A stretch of 64,000 nt of DNA, taken from assembly GCA_947500005.1 (NCBI GenBank), contig CANMQJ010000012.1, forward strand, positions 62,001 through 126,000. Reading direction: 5' to 3'. A model generated the notes under the pieces. That model did no database searches, was not told the DNA's origin, and saw only the letters and a list, made by a program, of their open reading frames with translations. Position numbers and translations under genes: made by a program. Source of the DNA: an uncultured Paracoccaceae bacterium. Its GTDB lineage: Bacteria > Pseudomonadota > Alphaproteobacteria > Rhodobacterales > Rhodobacteraceae. Numbering within the stretch: the stretch's first letter is position 1; each line of letters starts with the position of its first letter. This document shows positions 49,322-58,700 of the stretch, one piece after another.

Positions 49322-49556
49322 GTCGGCACATCCTCAACGGCAAAAACACTGACCCGGTTATCCCAAGAATGATCCACAACCTAGAAGTGTACTAGTTACC
49401 GTATTGTTAAGATTCCGGGGCCGAACCGATAATTGTTTCCAATACATAAACACTGCTGAAATCGCCGAACGGTAGAATGGCACGCGCCGCAACACCCGTA
49501 TCGATTGTGGCAGAAAGATGGCACTTCGATCTTCAGTGTTTGGAAAGGGACAGGCC
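49322..49556. promoter_or_regulatory. AT-rich divergent promoter region, DUF6456 and DUF6477
   Basis: A 235-bp gap that is clearly AT-rich around 49365-49460 and is the only space for two divergent promoters. If the DUF6456 protein regulates its neighbours, its operator is most likely here. No clear palindrome was found. Confidence 0.35.
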
Positions 49557-49853
49557 ATGCACGATCTCACGACCATGCTTTCGACGCTCAAGCGCCCGCG
49601 GCTGCTTGTGCGCGCGGCCCGGATGGGGGCGCAGGAGTATAATCGGGACCGCCACCTGCAGCGCATCCTGGGCTATGGCGCCCTGCCGCGCCCGGCGGCG
49701 GCGCTGATGCGGCTGATGGAGCTGGAACGCGGGCTGGACGAACAGCGGAAGGCCGATGACGCGGGCTATTCCCTGCCGCGTCATCTGGACCTGCTCATCG
49801 CCATGATGGGCGAGGCGCAGCTGTTGCAGGCCAGCCGCGCCCCGCTGCAGTGA
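49557..49853 (+). CDS. DUF6477 small protein
   Basis: A 98-aa protein starting MHDLTTMLSTLKRPRLLVRA, matching the short DUF6477 family restricted to Rhodobacterales; the AALMRLMELERGLDEQR and PRHLDLLIAMMGEA helices are characteristic. Function unknown. The start at 49557 is preceded by GGAAAGGGACAGG. Its stop directly abuts the stop of the convergent mttB-like gene. Confidence 0.82.
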   Translation: MHDLTTMLSTLKRPRLLVRAARMGAQEYNRDRHLQRILGYGALPRPAAALMRLMELERGLDEQRKADDAGYSLPRHLDLLIAMMGEAQLLQASRAPLQ

Positions 49854-51401
49854 TCACATGAACGAGTCCGGGACCGACGCCTTCTTCTCGGCGACATAGG
49901 CCGCGAGCGCAGCGGCGGTCTCGGGGTCGAGCGCGGGCTGCTGATAGGTGTTCAGCAGATTCTCGACTCTCTGGGCAGCCAGCGTGCGGGTATCGCGGGC
50001 CCCTTCCTCATCCCAGGTCTCGAAAGGTTTGTAGTCAAAGACCTGGGTTTTCCAGAAGGCGGACTTGAAATTGGCCTGTGTGTGGGCGCAGCCCAGGTAA
50101 TGGCCGCCCGGCCCCACCTCACGGATGGCATCCATCGCCTGTGCCTCTTCGTCATAGGCGACACCGCGCGCCAGACCGTGCAGCACGCCCAGCTGGTCGG
50201 CATCCATCACGAACTTCTCGAAATCGGCCACCAGACCGCCCTCGAGCCAGCCGCAGGCGTGCAGCATGAAGTTGACGCCGGACAGAAGCCCCATGTTGAG
50301 CGAGTTGGACGTCTCGTAGGCTGCCTGCGCATCCGGGAGCTTGGATCCGCAGAAGGATCCGGCGGACCGGTAAGGCAGGTTGAGGCGTCGTGCGAGCTGT
50401 CCCGCGCCATAAGTGATCAGCGCCGCCTCGGGCGTGCCGAAGGTGGGCGCGCCGGAGTTCATGTCGATCGAGGTCACGAAGGCGCCGAAGATGACCGGCG
50501 CGCCGGGGCGGATGATCTGGGAATAGGCGATCCCGGCCAGAACCTCGGCCAGAACCTGCGTCAGAGTGCCCGCCACCGAAACGGGCGCCATGGCACCGCC
50601 GACGATGAAGGGCGAGATGATGCAGGCCTGGTTGGCCTCGGCATAGACCTCGAGAGCGCCCATCATCACCTCGTCGAAGGTCATGGGCGAGTTGATGTTG
50701 ATGAGCGAGGTCATCACCGTGTTCTCGCGCACGAAATCCTTGCCGAAGAGGATCTCGCACATCTCGACCGAATCGCGCGCGCGCTCGGGGTCGGTGACCG
50801 AGCCCATGAAGGGCTTGTCCGACAGGGTCATGTGTGCATGCAGCATGTCGAGATGGCGCTTGTTCACCGGGATGTCGGTGGGTTCGCAAACCGTGCCGCC
50901 CGAATGGTGCAGCCATTTCGACATGTAGCCGAGCTTCACGAACTTGCGGAAATCCTCCATCGTGGCATAGCGTCGGCCGCCGTTCATGTCGCGCACGAAG
51001 GGGGGGCCGTAAACCGGGGCGAGCACGAGGTTCCGGCCGCCGATCACCACCGATTTCTCGGGGTTGCGGGCGTGCTGGGTGAACTGGCTGGGCGCGGTCT
51101 TGATCAACTCGCGGGCAAGGCCGCGCGGAATCCGCACGCGTTCGCCCGTCACCTCGGCCCCGGCCTGGCGCCAGCGCTCGAGTGCAGCGGGGTTGTTGAC
51201 GAAATTGACGCCGATCTCTGCCAGCACCGTCTCGGCGTTGGTCTCGATGATCTCGAGCGCCTCTTCGTTCAGCACCTCGAAATTGGGGATGTTGCGCTCG
51301 ATGTATTTCGCGGTCTCGATTGTGACCGCGGTGCGCTCGGCGCGGCGGGCCGCACCACCACCGCCGCGGCTGCGTCGACGGGCAGTTGCTGCTTCAGCCA
51401 T
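49854..51401 (-). CDS. MttB-family (non-pyrrolysine) methylamine:corrinoid methyltransferase
   Basis: A 515-aa TIM-barrel enzyme of the trimethylamine methyltransferase family. The frame is continuous with no in-frame TAG, so it lacks the pyrrolysine of true TMA methyltransferases and belongs to the group acting on quaternary amines such as glycine betaine, carnitine or proline betaine. The N-terminus has a basic Arg/Gly-rich tail (RRRSRGGGGAARRAE) before the domain. GAGGAACGAAC precedes ATG 51399-51401. The corrinoid protein it needs is not in the window, while the methyl-H4folate partner is 45 kb away (4378). The substrate is not decided by sequence. Confidence 0.85.
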   Translation of the reverse strand: MAEAATARRRSRGGGGAARRAERTAVTIETAKYIERNIPNFEVLNEEALEIIETNAETVLAEIGVNFVNNPAALERWRQAGAEVTGERVRIPRGLARELIKTAPSQFTQHARNPEKSVVIGGRNLVLAPVYGPPFVRDMNGGRRYATMEDFRKFVKLGYMSKWLHHSGGTVCEPTDIPVNKRHLDMLHAHMTLSDKPFMGSVTDPERARDSVEMCEILFGKDFVRENTVMTSLININSPMTFDEVMMGALEVYAEANQACIISPFIVGGAMAPVSVAGTLTQVLAEVLAGIAYSQIIRPGAPVIFGAFVTSIDMNSGAPTFGTPEAALITYGAGQLARRLNLPYRSAGSFCGSKLPDAQAAYETSNSLNMGLLSGVNFMLHACGWLEGGLVADFEKFVMDADQLGVLHGLARGVAYDEEAQAMDAIREVGPGGHYLGCAHTQANFKSAFWKTQVFDYKPFETWDEEGARDTRTLAAQRVENLLNTYQQPALDPETAAALAAYVAEKKASVPDSFM

Positions 51402-51563
51402 GTTCGTTCCTCATCAAGGGATCGTGGATTGAAGTTTCTTTTATCCGCCCTCTCCCCGCAGCCCTTGGGGTTTTGCGGCGGTTAAGAGGCAAAAGCGACA
51501 TGTCGGGCGGCACGCGTCGCCAAGAGACTTGCCTTTGGCCCTGCCCCGCCCTAGGAGCCACGC

Positions 51564-53132
51564 ATGAGCCAGACATCGCATGACCGCCTTCTCATCATCG
51601 ACTTCGGCAGCCAGGTGACGCAGCTGATCGCGCGCCGCCTGCGGGAACTGAACGTCTATTGCGAAATCCATCCCTATCAGAACGTGACCGAGGAGAGCCT
51701 GCGCGAGATTGCACCGCGTGCCGTTATCCTGTCGGGCGGCCCCGACAGCGTCACGCGCGAGGGCAGCCCGCGTGCGCCGCAGGTCCTGTTCGAGATGGGG
51801 CTGCCCGTTTTCGGCATCTGCTATGGCCAGCAGGTGATGATGGAACAGCTGGGCGGCCGCGTCGAAGGCGGGCACCATGCCGAGTATGGCCGCGCGCAGG
51901 TCACGCCGGCCGAGGGGCACAAGCTGGACGGCATCTTTGCCGGTCTCTTTACCGAGACAGGACGCGAGCAGGTCTGGATGAGCCACGGCGACCGCGTCAC
52001 CGCGCTGGCCCCGGGGTTCGAGGTCGTGGCCACCTCGCCCAACGCGCCCTATGCGATGATCGCGGACGAGGCACGCAAATTCTACGCGGTCCAATTCCAC
52101 CCCGAAGTGCACCATACGCCCAACGGCAAGGTGATGCTGGAAAACTTCGTGCGGATGGCGGGCTTTACCGGCGACTGGACGATGGCCGCCTACAAGGACG
52201 AGGCGATCCGCAAGATCCGCGAGCAGGTGGGCGACCGCAAGGTGATCTGCGGGTTGTCGGGCGGTGTCGACTCCTCGGTCGCGGCGGTGCTGATCCACGA
52301 GGCGATCGGCGAGCAGCTGACCTGCGTCTTCGTCGATCACGGTCTGCTGCGCCTGAACGAGGCGGACGAGGTCGTGAAGATGTTCCGCGACAATTACAAC
52401 ATCCCGCTGATTCACGCCGACGAATCCGACCTGTTCCTGGGCGAGCTCGAAGGCGTCAGCGACCCCGAGGAAAAGCGCAAGACCATCGGCCGGCTTTTCA
52501 TCGACGTGTTCCAGAAACACGCCGACAGTATCGAAGGGGCCGAATTCCTGGCGCAGGGAACGCTCTACCCGGATGTGATCGAATCGGTTTCCTTCTCGGG
52601 CGGCCCCTCGGTCACCATCAAGTCGCACCACAACGTGGGCGGCCTGCCCGAGAAGATGGGGCTGAAGCTGGTCGAGCCGCTGCGCGAACTGTTCAAGGAT
52701 GAGGTCCGCGCCCTGGGTCGCGAGCTTGGTCTGCCCGACAGTTTCATTGGCCGTCACCCCTTTCCCGGCCCCGGTCTGGCGATCCGCTGCCCCGGCGAGA
52801 TCACGCGCGAAAAGCTCGAGATCCTGCGCAAAGCGGATGCGGTCTATATCGACCAGATCCGCAAGCACGGGCTTTACGACGAGATCTGGCAGGCCTTCGT
52901 CGCCATCCTGCCGGTGCGGACCGTCGGCGTCATGGGCGACGGACGGACCTATGATTACGCCTGCGCGCTGCGCGCGGTGACATCCGTCGACGGAATGACG
53001 GCCGATTACTATCCGTTCAGCCACGATTTCCTGGGCGAGACGGCGACGCGGATCATCAACGAGGTCAAGGGCATCAACCGCGTCACCTATGACATCACCT
53101 CCAAACCCCCGGGAACGATCGAGTGGGAGTGA
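51564..53132 (+). CDS. guaA: GMP synthase (glutamine-hydrolysing)
   Basis: A 522-aa enzyme converting XMP to GMP. The N-terminal glutaminase has its nucleophile in GICYGQQ and the His/Glu pair in FHPEVHH; the ATP-pyrophosphatase loop SGGVDSS follows near residue 233, and the C-terminal dimerisation domain ends in PPGTIEWE. The length is normal. ATG 51564 is preceded by TAGGAGCCACGC. The 162 bp before it carry no recognised riboswitch. The small gene at 53123 overlaps its end. Confidence 0.97.
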   Translation: MSQTSHDRLLIIDFGSQVTQLIARRLRELNVYCEIHPYQNVTEESLREIAPRAVILSGGPDSVTREGSPRAPQVLFEMGLPVFGICYGQQVMMEQLGGRVEGGHHAEYGRAQVTPAEGHKLDGIFAGLFTETGREQVWMSHGDRVTALAPGFEVVATSPNAPYAMIADEARKFYAVQFHPEVHHTPNGKVMLENFVRMAGFTGDWTMAAYKDEAIRKIREQVGDRKVICGLSGGVDSSVAAVLIHEAIGEQLTCVFVDHGLLRLNEADEVVKMFRDNYNIPLIHADESDLFLGELEGVSDPEEKRKTIGRLFIDVFQKHADSIEGAEFLAQGTLYPDVIESVSFSGGPSVTIKSHHNVGGLPEKMGLKLVEPLRELFKDEVRALGRELGLPDSFIGRHPFPGPGLAIRCPGEITREKLEILRKADAVYIDQIRKHGLYDEIWQAFVAILPVRTVGVMGDGRTYDYACALRAVTSVDGMTADYYPFSHDFLGETATRIINEVKGINRVTYDITSKPPGTIEWE

Positions 53133-53398
53133 GCCTCTCCGGCACGCTTTCCGTTCCGCCGGAACGGCTGGAGGCAGTGCGTACCGCCCTGCCCGAGCAT
53201 ATCCGCCTGACGCGCGCCGAGCCGGGATGCCTGTCCTTCTCGGTAAGAGAGCGCCCGGACGCGCCGGGCCTGTTCGACGTGACCGAGCGGTTCGTGGATC
53301 GCGCCGCCTTCGACGCGCACCAGTCGAGGGTCAAGGCCTCACCTTGGGCGCAGGTGACCGGCGGTCTGACACGGGATTACACCGTCACAGAGGACTGA
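53123..53398 (+). CDS. Antibiotic-biosynthesis-monooxygenase-fold small protein
   Basis: A 91-aa ferredoxin-like (ABM/YgiN-type) domain: [17 protein letters not shown], then [13 protein letters not shown] and [17 protein letters not shown]. Such dimers bind or oxidise small quinones or heme-like compounds. The start is a GTG at 53123 (or 53129), overlapping the guaA stop, so it is co-translated with guaA. The function is not known in this setting. Confidence 0.75.
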   Translation: MGVSLSGTLSVPPERLEAVRTALPEHIRLTRAEPGCLSFSVRERPDAPGLFDVTERFVDRAAFDAHQSRVKASPWAQVTGGLTRDYTVTED

Positions 53399-53400
53399 AG

Positions 53401-53480
53401 CCGCCGCGCCGCAGGCGCGGCCGGGCCCAACCCCGAGGAGGGCGCCCGAAGGGCGGCCCCGCAGGGGGCGGGAGCCCCCC
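53401..53480. repeat. GC-rich palindromic (REP-like) intergenic element
   Basis: Two hairpins lie in tandem between convergent genes: CCGCGCC-GCA-GGCGCGG (53404-53420) and a second of about 8 bp with one bulge around the GAA loop (53440-53458), flanked by C-rich and G-rich arms. It resembles the extragenic GC-rich palindromes scattered in Rhodobacteraceae genomes and could end transcription from both sides. There is no T-run. Confidence 0.55.
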
Positions 53481-53884
53481 TATTCGGGATATTTGCGCTG
53501 TGCCTTCGCCGTGGCGAGGGTCTTGCCGCCGCCAGTCTTTGTCTTGGCAACGGCGGTCCACTCGTAATCGTGCACGGCCCCGGGCGGACAGGGGCTCTTG
53601 TAGGTGAAGACGCCTGCGGGGACCGTCCCGTCACTGCTCATCTCGACCCAGCCGCCGCCATGATCGTATTGCGGTACGTCGAGATCCTTGAGACGGAACC
53701 GGACCGCACGCGTGCCCGCAGGCAGGCCAGAGACCCGGAACTGCGGATTGGGAACCACGTTCGGCTTGCCGGAAGTGCACAATTGCAACCCTGACCAGTC
53801 GAACGCGATACGGAACTCGGCAGCGGCCGGAAGCGTCTGGAGCGAAACTCCCACCGCGAATAGGATAAATGCCCTGAAGATCAT
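53480..53884 (-). CDS. Exported PEBP/YbhB-like protein
   Basis: A 134-aa protein with a signal peptide (residues 1-22, ending AAA). The mature part carries phosphatidylethanolamine-binding-protein features: FRVSGLPAGTRAVRFRLKDL, DVPQYDHGGGW and the SPCPPGAVHDYEWTA ligand-site segment. It is shorter than YbhB (about 158 aa) and lacks the N-terminal strand pattern, so it is a compact relative. Role unknown. Confidence 0.7.
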   Translation of the reverse strand: MIFRAFILFAVGVSLQTLPAAAEFRIAFDWSGLQLCTSGKPNVVPNPQFRVSGLPAGTRAVRFRLKDLDVPQYDHGGGWVEMSSDGTVPAGVFTYKSPCPPGAVHDYEWTAVAKTKTGGGKTLATAKAQRKYPE

Positions 53885-54008
53885 CTCAACTCTCGAATCC
53901 GGAATTCTGAAACGACCCTATAGCGAAGTCGGCAGGTTTCAAATCGGGAGAAATGGGCTTGACCTCGTCACCGGTTCCGGCTCCTCGTAGCGGCCGAAAG
54001 GATATCCC

Positions 54009-54890
54009 ATGCAACAGACACCCAGCGAGATCGGCAAGGCCGCGCTCTGGATGACCGGGGCGATTGCCTCCTTCTCCTCGATGGCCGTTGCAGGACGCGA
54101 ACTGGGTGCCGTTCACGACACGTTCGAGATCATGATGTATCGCAGTTTCGTGGGTATTCTGGTCGTTTCGCTGATCCTGACCGTCAGAGGTCGCTGGAGC
54201 CAGATTTCCACGCGCGATTTCGGTCTGCACGCCTTGCGCAACACGGTGCATTTCACAGGCCAGAACCTGTGGTTCTTCGCCATCACGGCGATCCCGCTTG
54301 CGCAGGTCTTCGCGCTGGAATTCACCCAGCCGCTCTGGGTGATCGTGCTTTCGCCGCTTCTGCTGGGAGAGCGCCTGACGCCGGTACGCCTGCTTGCGGC
54401 GATGATCGGATTCGTGGGCATCCTCATCGTGGCGCGGCCGGGGGCCGCCTCGCTCAGCCTGGGCGTGGGCGCCGCGGCACTGGCGGCGGTTTTCTTCGCC
54501 TTGACGACGATTTCCACCAAAAGGCTCACGCAGATCGCACCGGTTGCCTGCATCATGTTCTGGCTCACGGTGATGCAGGCCGTTCTGGGCCTCGTCGCCG
54601 CCGGGTGGGACATGCAGATCCACCCGCCCACGGCGCAGACCGTGCCCTGGCTGGTGCTTGTGGGGTTGGCCGGGCTGCTGGCGCATTTCTGTATCGCCAA
54701 CGCGCTGTCGGTCGCCCCGGCCACGGTAGTCGTGCCCTTCGATTTCGCCCGCCTGCCCACCATCGCGGTGATCGGCATGGTCCTTTACGGGGAACCGCTG
54801 GACGTCTGGGTTCTGGTGGGGGCCGCGGTGATCTTTGGCGGCAATTACCTCAACATCCTGACCGAAAGGCGCAGGAACCGGGTCGCGTGA
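54009..54890 (+). CDS. DMT-superfamily (EamA) transporter
   Basis: A 293-aa inner-membrane protein with ten predicted helices in two EamA repeats; the marks are LRNTVHFTGQNLWFFAITAI, FTQPLWVIVLSPLLLGERLT in the first repeat and FDFARLPTIAVIGMVLYGEP in the second. The family mainly exports amino acids or other metabolites. It is followed 27 bp later by a second, clearly different DMT gene. Substrate unknown. Confidence 0.92.
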   Translation: MQQTPSEIGKAALWMTGAIASFSSMAVAGRELGAVHDTFEIMMYRSFVGILVVSLILTVRGRWSQISTRDFGLHALRNTVHFTGQNLWFFAITAIPLAQVFALEFTQPLWVIVLSPLLLGERLTPVRLLAAMIGFVGILIVARPGAASLSLGVGAAALAAVFFALTTISTKRLTQIAPVACIMFWLTVMQAVLGLVAAGWDMQIHPPTAQTVPWLVLVGLAGLLAHFCIANALSVAPATVVVPFDFARLPTIAVIGMVLYGEPLDVWVLVGAAVIFGGNYLNILTERRRNRVA

Positions 54891-54917
54891 GCCATCGCGC
54901 CCGGGCCAGATGGCGCC

Positions 54918-55832
54918 ATGACACAGCAATCCCTCTCTCCACGCGCCTGGGCCGAGCTTCTGCTGCTGGGCCTGATCTGGGGCGGCTCCTTCCTCGCCAT
55001 CCGTGTGGCGCTGGACGAGGTGCCGGTCCTGACCACGGTATTTCATCGCGTCTTCTGGGCGATGCTGGCGCTTTGGGTCGCCATCGCCGCCATGCGGCTG
55101 CCCGTGCCGCGTGATCCGCGCATCTGGGTGGCGTTCCTCGTGATGGGGCTTCTCAACAACGTGATCTCTTTCGGCCTCATGGCCTGGGGTCAGCTCCATA
55201 TCGAAACCGGGCTGACCTCGATCCTCAACGCAGCGACAGCGGTATTCGGCGTGATCGTCGCCTCGCTGGTCTTCGCGGACGAACGGCTGACGCCGCGCCG
55301 TGCTCTTGGCGTGAGCCTGGGCTTTCTGGGCGTGGCCACTGCGATCGGGCTCGGAGATCTCGCAGAGTTCGACCCGCGTTCGCTGGCACAACTGGCGGTT
55401 CTTGGCGGGACCCTGTCATATGCCTGTGCGGCGGCCTGGGCGCGCGTATCCCTCGGGGGCCTGCCGCCGCAGGTTGCGGCAGCCGGGATGCTCACAGGTT
55501 CGACACTGATCCTTGCGCCGGTAACGATCTACGTGGACGGAATGCCCGCACTAGCGATGCCCCCGGCAACCTGGGTCGCGATCGCCTATTACGCGTTGGT
55601 CGCGACGGCGGGGGCCTACCTGCTTTACTACCGCGTTCTAGGGATGGCCGGATCGGGCAATCTGACGCTCGTGACACTGGTCATTCCTCCGGTGGCGATC
55701 ATGCTGGGGGCGATGGTGCGCGGCGAAACCTTGCGCCCGGAGGCATTCGCCGGCTTCGCGCTGCTGGCGCTGGGGCTTCTGGTGCTCAACGGCACGCTCC
55801 GGCCGCGCCGAAGACCGCGCGCCCAAGATTGA
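54918..55832 (+). CDS. DMT-superfamily (EamA) transporter
   Basis: A 304-aa ten-helix transporter. The start GLIWGGSFLAIRVALDEVPV and the segments LNAATAVFGVIVASLVFADE and LIPPVAIMLGAMVRGE-like are standard for RhaT/YdcZ-type EamA proteins. It differs enough from the gene at 54009 to be an independent acquisition rather than a fresh duplicate. It is probably co-transcribed with that gene. Substrate unknown. Confidence 0.92.
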   Translation: MTQQSLSPRAWAELLLLGLIWGGSFLAIRVALDEVPVLTTVFHRVFWAMLALWVAIAAMRLPVPRDPRIWVAFLVMGLLNNVISFGLMAWGQLHIETGLTSILNAATAVFGVIVASLVFADERLTPRRALGVSLGFLGVATAIGLGDLAEFDPRSLAQLAVLGGTLSYACAAAWARVSLGGLPPQVAAAGMLTGSTLILAPVTIYVDGMPALAMPPATWVAIAYYALVATAGAYLLYYRVLGMAGSGNLTLVTLVIPPVAIMLGAMVRGETLRPEAFAGFALLALGLLVLNGTLRPRRRPRAQD

Positions 55833-55839
55833 CCAGCCG

Positions 55840-55864
55840 TTCGCCCCGGTCTAGCAAGGGCGAA
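55840..55864 (+). promoter_or_regulatory. Leader hairpin before the P-loop gene
   Basis: A perfect 7-bp stem (TTCGCCC at 55840-55846, GGGCGAA at 55858-55864) with an 11-nt loop lies 18 bp before the start codon. The loop bases CGGT could also pair with ACCG at 55867-55870, next to the ribosome binding site. This could affect translation, or be only the tail of the preceding gene. Confidence 0.35.
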
Positions 55865-55882
55865 AAACCGGGACGGAACCAC

Positions 55883-56755
55883 ATGATCTATGCATCTGCG
55901 GAAGAGTGGCGCGCGGCCCCGCGCAAGCGGGTGCTTTTTTTCGGCATGTCGGGACTGGGCAAGACCCATGTCTCGAACATCCTGCGCGACCAGGGGGACT
56001 GGTTCCATTACTCGATCGATTACCGCATCGGGACACGCTACATGGGCGAATACATCACCGACAATGCCAAGGCGCAGGCGATGAAGGTGCCATTTCTGCG
56101 CGACCTGCTCCTGTCGGATTCGATCTATATCGGCTCGAACATCTCGTTCTCGAACCTCACCCCCGTCTCGACCTACCTTGGCAAGCCGGGCGATCCGGCG
56201 CGCGGCGGCCTGCCCATCGCCGAATACCGCCGCCGACAGGAGCAATTCCGACTGGCCGAGATCCACGCTCTGCTGGATACCGAGTATTTCATCGACCGGG
56301 CCGAGCGTCTTTACGGCTATCCGCATTTCATATGCGACACGGGCGGGTCCATCTGCGAATGGGTCGATCCCGGCAATCCCGAAGATCCCGTGTTGAAGGA
56401 ACTGGCTAAACACACGCTCATGATCTGGATCGAGGGCAACGAAGCCCATACCGCGGAACTGATCCGCCGCTTCGACAAGGCGCCGAAGCCGATGTCCTAT
56501 CAGCCGGAATTCCTGAGCCGCGTGTGGGAGGATTACCTGTCTGAAACGGGTGCCGCGCCCGAGGAGGTCGACCCGGACGCCTTCATCCGCTGGACCTATG
56601 CCCGCGCATTGGCGCACAGGCAGCCCCGCTATGCCGAGATGGCGCGCAACTGGGGCGTCACCGTCAAGGCCGAGGACATGGGCCGCGTGCGCGATGCGGG
56701 CGATTTCGACGACGTGATCGCCGCCGCCCTTGCCGCCCCGCGTCCCGCGCCCTAA
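55883..56755 (+). CDS. P-loop NTPase of unknown function, beside metA
   Basis: A 290-aa protein with a Walker A motif GMSGLGKT near residues 19-26 and a Walker-B-like FICDTGGS. It looks like a small-molecule or nucleotide kinase-type fold and has no membrane segment. ATG 55883 fits GGACGGAACC upstream; an in-frame GTG/ATG-like codon further up is less likely. It stands 35 bp before metA on the same strand and may share its transcript. I do not know the family's function. Confidence 0.75.
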   Translation: MIYASAEEWRAAPRKRVLFFGMSGLGKTHVSNILRDQGDWFHYSIDYRIGTRYMGEYITDNAKAQAMKVPFLRDLLLSDSIYIGSNISFSNLTPVSTYLGKPGDPARGGLPIAEYRRRQEQFRLAEIHALLDTEYFIDRAERLYGYPHFICDTGGSICEWVDPGNPEDPVLKELAKHTLMIWIEGNEAHTAELIRRFDKAPKPMSYQPEFLSRVWEDYLSETGAAPEEVDPDAFIRWTYARALAHRQPRYAEMARNWGVTVKAEDMGRVRDAGDFDDVIAAALAAPRPAP

Positions 56756-56790
56756 ACCCGACTTTCCCGCAACAATGCGAGCCGCCTCCG

Positions 56791-57708
56791 ATGCCGATCA
56801 AGATTCCCTCCGACCTGCCTGCCTATGACGTGCTGACCCGCGAAGGCGTGATGGTCATGTCCGAGGACCAGGCCGCGCGGCAGGATATTCGGCCGCTGCA
56901 TATCGGGCTGCTCAACCTGATGCCCAAGAAGATCCAGACAGAGAACCAGTTCGCCCGGCTGATCGGGGCGACCCCCTTGCAGATCGAGCTGAGCCTGATC
57001 CGCATGACCGAGCATCAGACCCGCAACACGGCAGCCGAGCACATGGAGGAGTTCTATCACCCCTTCCAGGAGATCAAGCACCGCAAGTTCGACGGGTTGA
57101 TCATCACCGGTGCGCCGATCGAACATCTGGAGTTCGACAAGGTCACCTATTGGGACGAACTGCGCGAGGTCTTCGCCTGGACGCAGAGCAACGTGCATTC
57201 GACATTCGGCGTGTGCTGGGGCGGGATGGCGATGATCAACCATTTCCACGGCGTGAAGAAGCACATGCTGAACAACAAGGCGTTTGGCTGTTTCCGGCAC
57301 CGCAATCTGGCGCCTGCTTCGCCCTACCTGCGCGGGTTCTCGGATGATTGCGTGGTGCCGGTCAGCCGCTGGACCGAGATGAAACAGGCCGAGATCGACG
57401 CCGTACCCGGGCTGCGCACGCTTCTGGGCAGCGACGAGGTCGGTCCCTGCCTGGTGGAGGATGCCGCGCATCGCGCGCTCTACATCTTCAACCATTTCGA
57501 ATATGACAGCGACACGCTGAAACAGGAATACGATCGCGACGTGGCGGCTGGCACCGCGATCAACGTGCCGATCAACTACTACCCGGAGAACGATCCGACG
57601 AAAACGCCCCAGAACCGGTGGCGGAGCCACGCGCATCTTCTATATGGCAACTGGATAAACGAGATTTACCAGACCACTCCGTTCGACCTGGAGGCAATCG
57701 GCCATTAA
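56791..57708 (+). CDS. metA: Homoserine O-acyltransferase MetA (predicted O-acetyltransferase)
   Basis: A 305-aa enzyme for the first committed step of methionine synthesis. The nucleophile is Cys142 ([11 protein letters not shown]) and the His/Glu pair lies in IFNHFEYD. Position 111 is Glu (GAPIEHLEF, where E. coli has Gly), the residue reported to decide for acetyl-CoA over succinyl-CoA. The product is therefore predicted to be O-acetylhomoserine despite the MetA fold. Only 35 bp precede it, too short for a SAM-II riboswitch. It overlaps the next gene's proposed start. Confidence 0.95.
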   Translation: MPIKIPSDLPAYDVLTREGVMVMSEDQAARQDIRPLHIGLLNLMPKKIQTENQFARLIGATPLQIELSLIRMTEHQTRNTAAEHMEEFYHPFQEIKHRKFDGLIITGAPIEHLEFDKVTYWDELREVFAWTQSNVHSTFGVCWGGMAMINHFHGVKKHMLNNKAFGCFRHRNLAPASPYLRGFSDDCVVPVSRWTEMKQAEIDAVPGLRTLLGSDEVGPCLVEDAAHRALYIFNHFEYDSDTLKQEYDRDVAAGTAINVPINYYPENDPTKTPQNRWRSHAHLLYGNWINEIYQTTPFDLEAIGH

Positions 57709-58651
57709 GATCTTCCTCTCCCTGATTGTCGGCCTCGCCCTGCTGGCCGCGCTGACCGTGTTCCTCGCGCGTCGGCACGAGGACCGGGCGAATGCCGCCT
57801 ACCCGCCCCGGGGCCAGCTGCTGGAGATCGACGGCGTGCAGGTTCACGCGGTGGTGATGGGCGAAGGGCCGGACGTGGTGCTGATCCACGGCTCCAGCGG
57901 CAATGCCCGCGACATGACATTCGACCTGGCCCCGCGACTGGCCGAGACTTACCGGGTGATCGCATTTGACCGTCCCGGTCTTGGGTTCACGGACCGGCTG
58001 CACGAGGCGGGCGCCACGATTTCCGAGCAGGCCACGCTGCTGTCCCGCGCGGCGGCGGACCTTGGGGCCAAGCGCCCGATCGTCGTCGGTCACAGCTATG
58101 GCGGCTCGGTCGCGCTGGCCTGGGCCGTGAACCACCCCGATCGCATCTCGGGACTTGTGCCCCTCGCAGCCGCGTCCAACCCGTGGAACACGCCGCTCGA
58201 CATTCTTTATCGCGTCACGTCGAATCCCGTCGGCTCGACCATTCTGGTGCCCATGCTCACCGCCTTCGTGCCCGATGGCTATGTCGAGACCGCTGTCGGC
58301 CGTGCCTTCTGGCCGCAGGCGGTGCCCGAGGGCTATGCCGATCATTTCGGACCCGCGCTGACCCTGCGGCGCAAGTCACTGCGCGCAAATGCCAAGCAGA
58401 GGGCGAATCTGCTGGAAGAGATCGAGGCGCTGCACACCCGGTATGACGCGATCTCCGTTCCCACCGAGATCCTGCATGGCGATGCCGACGACACCGTCGC
58501 TCTGGTGCTGCATTCCGCCAACCTGGCCAATCAGGTTCCGGGGGCAAACCTTACAGTCCTGCCCGGCGTGGGACATATGCTGCATCATGCCGAGCCCGGG
58601 GAAGTGGTGGCCGCAATCGATCGGGCCGCCACACGTGCGGGTTTGCGTTAA
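57704..58651 (+). CDS. Alpha/beta hydrolase with N-terminal membrane anchor (possible ATT start)
   Basis: The hydrolase has oxyanion segment [11 protein letters not shown], nucleophile GHSYGGSVA, acid HGDADDTV and His in GVGHMLHH. A usual start would be GTG 57758 (297 aa), but the frame is open to 57704 and encodes a clean membrane helix ([20 protein letters not shown]). The only good ribosome binding site, GGAGG at 57690-57694, is 9 nt before an ATT overlapping the metA stop (ATTAA). No ATG, GTG or TTG lies between. I take ATT as the likely start, with moderate confidence. The substrate is unknown. Confidence 0.75.
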   Translation: MKIFLSLIVGLALLAALTVFLARRHEDRANAAYPPRGQLLEIDGVQVHAVVMGEGPDVVLIHGSSGNARDMTFDLAPRLAETYRVIAFDRPGLGFTDRLHEAGATISEQATLLSRAAADLGAKRPIVVGHSYGGSVALAWAVNHPDRISGLVPLAAASNPWNTPLDILYRVTSNPVGSTILVPMLTAFVPDGYVETAVGRAFWPQAVPEGYADHFGPALTLRRKSLRANAKQRANLLEEIEALHTRYDAISVPTEILHGDADDTVALVLHSANLANQVPGANLTVLPGVGHMLHHAEPGEVVAAIDRAATRAGLR

Positions 58652-58700
58652 GCGGATTCACATTACATAATAAGTCACGGATTTCTTTGGGAGGCGCCGC

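Noticed and set aside
49854..51401. Pyrrolysine-containing trimethylamine methyltransferase
   Set aside because: The frame is continuous with no internal TAG, and no pyrrolysine genes are seen, so it belongs to the non-pyrrolysine group.
56756..56790. SAM-II riboswitch upstream of metA
   Set aside because: Only 35 bp separate the genes and the characteristic SAM-II pseudoknot sequence is absent.
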